From: Hyphomicrobiaceae bacterium | GTDB taxonomy: Bacteria > Pseudomonadota > Alphaproteobacteria > Rhizobiales > Hyphomicrobiaceae | Assembly (NCBI GenBank): GCA_022842785.1 | Contig: JALHOW010000005.1 | Location: 248,001-312,000, forward strand | DNA length: 64,000 nucleotides | Direction of reading: 5' to 3' | Shown here: positions 61,371-64,000 of the stretch, piece after piece | Position numbering within the stretch: position 1 is the stretch's first letter | Layout: the number at the start of each line of letters is the position of its first letter | Notes under the pieces: generated by a model | Seen by the model: the letters and a program-made list of their open reading frames with translations, nothing else | Database searches by the model: none | Told to the model about the DNA's origin: nothing | Program-made: the position numbers and the translations under genes

Positions 61371-64000
61371 TCAGAGGAGCGCCTGATCGACTAGATTTTT
61401 CTGCTCTTCGGCGTGCTTCTTCGCGAGGCCCGTTGCCGTGGCCGCCGAAGCGGGCCGACCGGCATAACGTACGCGGTCATGCTTGGCACCAACCTGCTCC
61501 AGCACCCACTCGAGGTTTGGCTCCATGAACGACCAGGCGCCCATGTTCTTCGGCTCTTCCTGCGCCCAGACCATCTCGGCCTTAGTGAAGCGCGACAGCT
61601 CGGTCATGAGCGCTTTGGCCGGGAACGGATAGAACTGCTCGACGCGCAGGATATAAACGTCGTCGATGCCGGCGGCCTCGCGCGCCTCGTAAAGGTCGTA
61701 GTAGACCTTGCCCGAGCACATCACGACGCGCTTGATCTTGTCGTCAGCGGCGAGCTTGATCTTCTCGCCGTCGCGGCACTGCGCGTCATCCCAGAGCACG
61801 CGATGGAACGTCGTCCCCAGGCCCATCTCGTCGAGGTTTGACGTCACCCGCTTGTGGCGCAGCAATGACTTCGGCGTCATCAAAATCAGCGGCTTCCGGA
61901 ACTTGCGCTTCAGCTGACGACGCAGGATGTGGAAATAGTTGGCCGGCGTCGAGCAGTTCGCGACCTGCCAGTTATCCTCCGCGCACATCTGCAGGAAGCG
62001 TTCGAGGCGCGCAGAGGAGTGCTCCGGCCCTTGGCCCTCGTAACCGTGCGGCAGCAGGCAGACGAGGCCCGACATGCGAAGCCACTTGCGCTCTCCAGAC
62101 GACAGGAACTGATCGAACACGACCTGAGCGCCGTTGGCGAAGTCGCCGAACTGCGCTTCCCACATCACGAGCGAATTGGGCTCGGAAAGCGTGTAGCCGT
62201 ACTCGAACCCGAGCACCGCTTCTTCCGAGAGCATCGAGTTGATGACCTCGAAGCGGCCCTGATCGGGAGAAACGTACTTGAGCGGTGTGTAGCGGCGCTC
62301 GCTCTCCTGGTGGATCAGCACAGAGTGGCGCTGCGAGAACGTACCGCGCTCGACATCCTGGCCCGACAGGCGAACCGGGAAGCCTTCCTTGAGCAGCGTG
62401 CCGAACGCGAGATGCTCGGCCATTGCCCAGTCGATGCCCTCGCCACTCTCGACCATCTCGCGACGGCGATCGAGCAGACGCTGGATCGTCTTATGAGCAT
62501 TGAAATCCTGCGGAATGCTGGTGAGGCGGCGGCCCACATCGCGCAACACGTCGAGGTTGACGCCCGTATCACCGCGCCGCGCCTCGTCATCGGCGAAGCC
62601 GATGTCGGCCCAGCGGCCATCGAGCCAGTCGGCCTTGTTCGGCTTGTAGCTTTCAGCGGCAGCCATCTCGTCATCGAGGCGCGCACGGTTCTGCTGGCGC
62701 AGGGCCGTCTCGTCCTCAGCGGACACCACGCCTTCTTCGATGAGCTGCTTGGCATAGATCTGCGAGGTCGTCGCGTGCGAGCGGATCTTGCGATACATGA
62801 GCGGCTGCGTGAATGCCGGCTCATCGGACTCGTTGTGTCCGTAGCGGCGGTAGCAGACCATGTCGATCACGACAGGCTTCTGGAAGCGCTGGCGGAACTC
62901 GGTCGCGATCTTGGCGACGTGCACGACGGCTTCCGGATTGTCGCCATTCACGTGAAAGATCGGCGCCTCGACCATCTTTGCGACGTCGGTGCAGTACGGC
63001 GACGAGCGCGAGTAGCGCGGGTTCGTCGTGAAGCCGATCTGGTTGTTGATGATGAAGTGGATCGAGCCACCCGTGCGGTGTCCCTTGAGCCCGGAAAGGC
63101 CGAAGCATTCTGCGACCACGCCCTGGCCGGCAAATGCCGCATCACCATGGATGAGCAGCGGCAGTACCGCGCCGCGCTCGCCCGGCTTGCAGCCATGCTG
63201 GTCCTGTTTCGCGCGCACCTTGCCGAGCACGACCGGATCGACGATCTCGAGATGCGAGGGGTTCGCGGTCAGCGAGAGATGGACCTTGTTTTGATCGAAT
63301 TCACGGTCCGAGGAAGCACCGAGATGGTACTTCACGTCGCCCGAGCCTTCGACATCGTCCGGCTTGAAAGAGCCGCCCTTGAACTCGTTGAAGATCGCAC
63401 GGAGCGGCTTGCTCATCACGCTTGCTAGCACGTTGAGGCGCCCGCGATGCGCCATGCCGAAGACGATCTCCTTCACGCCGAGCTGACCGCCACGCTTGAT
63501 GATCTGCTCGAGGGCGGGGATCATCGCCTCGCCGCCGTTCAGACCGAAGCGCTTGGTGCCGGTGTACTTCACGTCTGCGAAGGTTTCGAAGGACTCGGAC
63601 TCGATCAGCTTATTGAGGATCGCGCGCTTACCCTCGGGCGTGAAAGTGATGTCCTTGTCCTGGCCCTCGATGCGCTCCTGCACCCACGCCTTCTGGAGGG
63701 GGCTCGTGATGTGCATGAACTCGACGCCGATCTGCGCGCAGTAGGTACGCCGCAGGATGCGCAGGATCTGGCGCATGGTCGCGGTTTCGAGACCGAGCAC
63801 CTTGTCGATGAAGATCGGACGGTCGAGATCGGCCTCGGTGAAGCCGTAGGTCTCGGGGCGCAGCTCCTTGTGGATCTTGCGCTCGCTGATGCCGAGCGGA
63901 TCGAGGTCGGCGGCGAGATGGCCCATCACGCGATAGGCGCGGATGAGCATGAGTGCGCGGAGACTGTCCTGCGTCGCGCGGTAGGAGGCGGCCGGAGATA
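61371..64000 (-). CDS. sucA: 2-oxoglutarate dehydrogenase E1 (partial, N-terminus outside the window)
   Basis: SucA decarboxylates 2-oxoglutarate with thiamine diphosphate and passes succinyl to SucB. About 876 codons are visible to the right edge; roughly the first 100-130 residues are outside. Landmarks in order: DSLRALMLIRAYRVMGHLAA, GVEFMHITSPLQKAWVQERI, KRFGLNGGEAMIPALEQII, FGMAHRGRLNVLASVMSKP, the ThDP loop with HGDAAFAGQGVVAE and HFIINNQIGFTTNP, and the pyrimidine-domain GYEGQGPEHSSARLERFLQM. It is the first gene of the operon with sucB and lpdA. Confidence 0.97.
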   Translation of the reverse strand, partial: SPAASYRATQDSLRALMLIRAYRVMGHLAADLDPLGISERKIHKELRPETYGFTEADLDRPIFIDKVLGLETATMRQILRILRRTYCAQIGVEFMHITSPLQKAWVQERIEGQDKDITFTPEGKRAILNKLIESESFETFADVKYTGTKRFGLNGGEAMIPALEQIIKRGGQLGVKEIVFGMAHRGRLNVLASVMSKPLRAIFNEFKGGSFKPDDVEGSGDVKYHLGASSDREFDQNKVHLSLTANPSHLEIVDPVVLGKVRAKQDQHGCKPGERGAVLPLLIHGDAAFAGQGVVAECFGLSGLKGHRTGGSIHFIINNQIGFTTNPRYSRSSPYCTDVAKMVEAPIFHVNGDNPEAVVHVAKIATEFRQRFQKPVVIDMVCYRRYGHNESDEPAFTQPLMYRKIRSHATTSQIYAKQLIEEGVVSAEDETALRQQNRARLDDEMAAAESYKPNKADWLDGRWADIGFADDEARRGDTGVNLDVLRDVGRRLTSIPQDFNAHKTIQRLLDRRREMVESGEGIDWAMAEHLAFGTLLKEGFPVRLSGQDVERGTFSQRHSVLIHQESERRYTPLKYVSPDQGRFEVINSMLSEEAVLGFEYGYTLSEPNSLVMWEAQFGDFANGAQVVFDQFLSSGERKWLRMSGLVCLLPHGYEGQGPEHSSARLERFLQMCAEDNWQVANCSTPANYFHILRRQLKRKFRKPLILMTPKSLLRHKRVTSNLDEMGLGTTFHRVLWDDAQCRDGEKIKLAADDKIKRVVMCSGKVYYDLYEAREAAGIDDVYILRVEQFYPFPAKALMTELSRFTKAEMVWAQEEPKNMGAWSFMEPNLEWVLEQVGAKHDRVRYAGRPASAATATGLAKKHAEEQKNLVDQALL

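Noticed and set aside
1-64000. tRNA, rRNA, CRISPR, prophage or insertion sequence
   Set aside because: All spacers were read for tRNA-like ends, repeat-spacer patterns and transposase motifs; none was found.

Overview
The window is chromosomal DNA of a GC-rich alphaproteobacterium (roughly 60-65% GC by eye), most likely a member of the Hyphomicrobiales (Rhizobiales). The evidence is the kind of genes present and how they are arranged: small lineage-typical proteins (DUF2093, DUF3008, DUF1192, DUF930), a PraR-like XRE regulator, a CpaC-type secretin and VWA-bearing TadG-like pilus protein, a yajC-secD-secF block followed by Mth938-like and phytoene-synthase-like proteins, a sucA-sucB-lpd operon, and intergenic palindromes of a kind common in this order. 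No rRNA, tRNA, CRISPR array, phage or insertion sequence was seen. Both ends are cut: cpaC lacks its C-terminus at the left and sucA lacks its N-terminus at the right.

Layout. 1-3410: cpaC and a tadG-like gene (Tad pilus). 3585-6715: ispE, translationally coupled to a secreted TPR protein, and a DUF2093 protein. 6898-9436: SRPBCC protein and thrS. 9446-10935: exbB-exbD. 11524-15049: iron alcohol dehydrogenase, enolase-superfamily enzyme, DUF3008 protein, periplasmic Cu/Zn superoxide dismutase and a small acidic protein. 15165-24509: EamA transporter, AidB-like acyl-CoA dehydrogenase, PraR-like regulator, methylcrotonyl-CoA carboxylase-type beta subunit, DUF930 protein, a HisD-like/PdxA-like catabolic pair and a lipoprotein. 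24710-26709: pgeF, glutaredoxin and comF. 26867-32455: one-domain voltage-gated cation channel, M20 amidohydrolase, BKACE-family enzyme, purB and a PRISE-like reductase.

32622-39507: yajC-secD-secF, then homologues of two mitochondrial complex I assembly factors (NDUFAF3- and NDUFAF6-like) around a PuuD-like membrane protein, then a large secreted SGNH hydrolase. 39520-42913: ArsR-type regulator divergent from a tandem pair of MFS transporters. 42910-43075: a palindromic element that supplies stop codons to both flanking genes. 43072-46800: map-radC and pgk-gph. 46963-50531: TRAP transporter permeases with an additional small membrane protein, convergent with a Tat-exported solute receptor. 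50781-58193: a protein like the N,N-dimethylformamidase large subunit, a divergent acyl-CoA carboxylase carboxyltransferase, small proteins, a D-2-hydroxyacid dehydrogenase and a PYROXD2-like flavoprotein. 58208-64000: lpd, an inserted membrane-protein gene of lower GC, sucB and sucA (2-oxoglutarate dehydrogenase).

The most distinctive points are a bacterial voltage-gated channel whose selectivity filter resembles eukaryotic CaV repeat I more than usual bacterial sodium channels; a PdxA-family enzyme that lacks the phosphate-binding GHTE motif and sits beside a HisD-like dehydrogenase; a DMFase-like large subunit with no small subunit, next to a TRAP transporter; and the complex I assembly-factor-like cluster behind secDF. 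Housekeeping and catabolic genes are packed tightly, with several convergent pairs only 3-14 bases apart. Start sites below were chosen from Shine-Dalgarno spacing and family alignment from memory; no database search was run.
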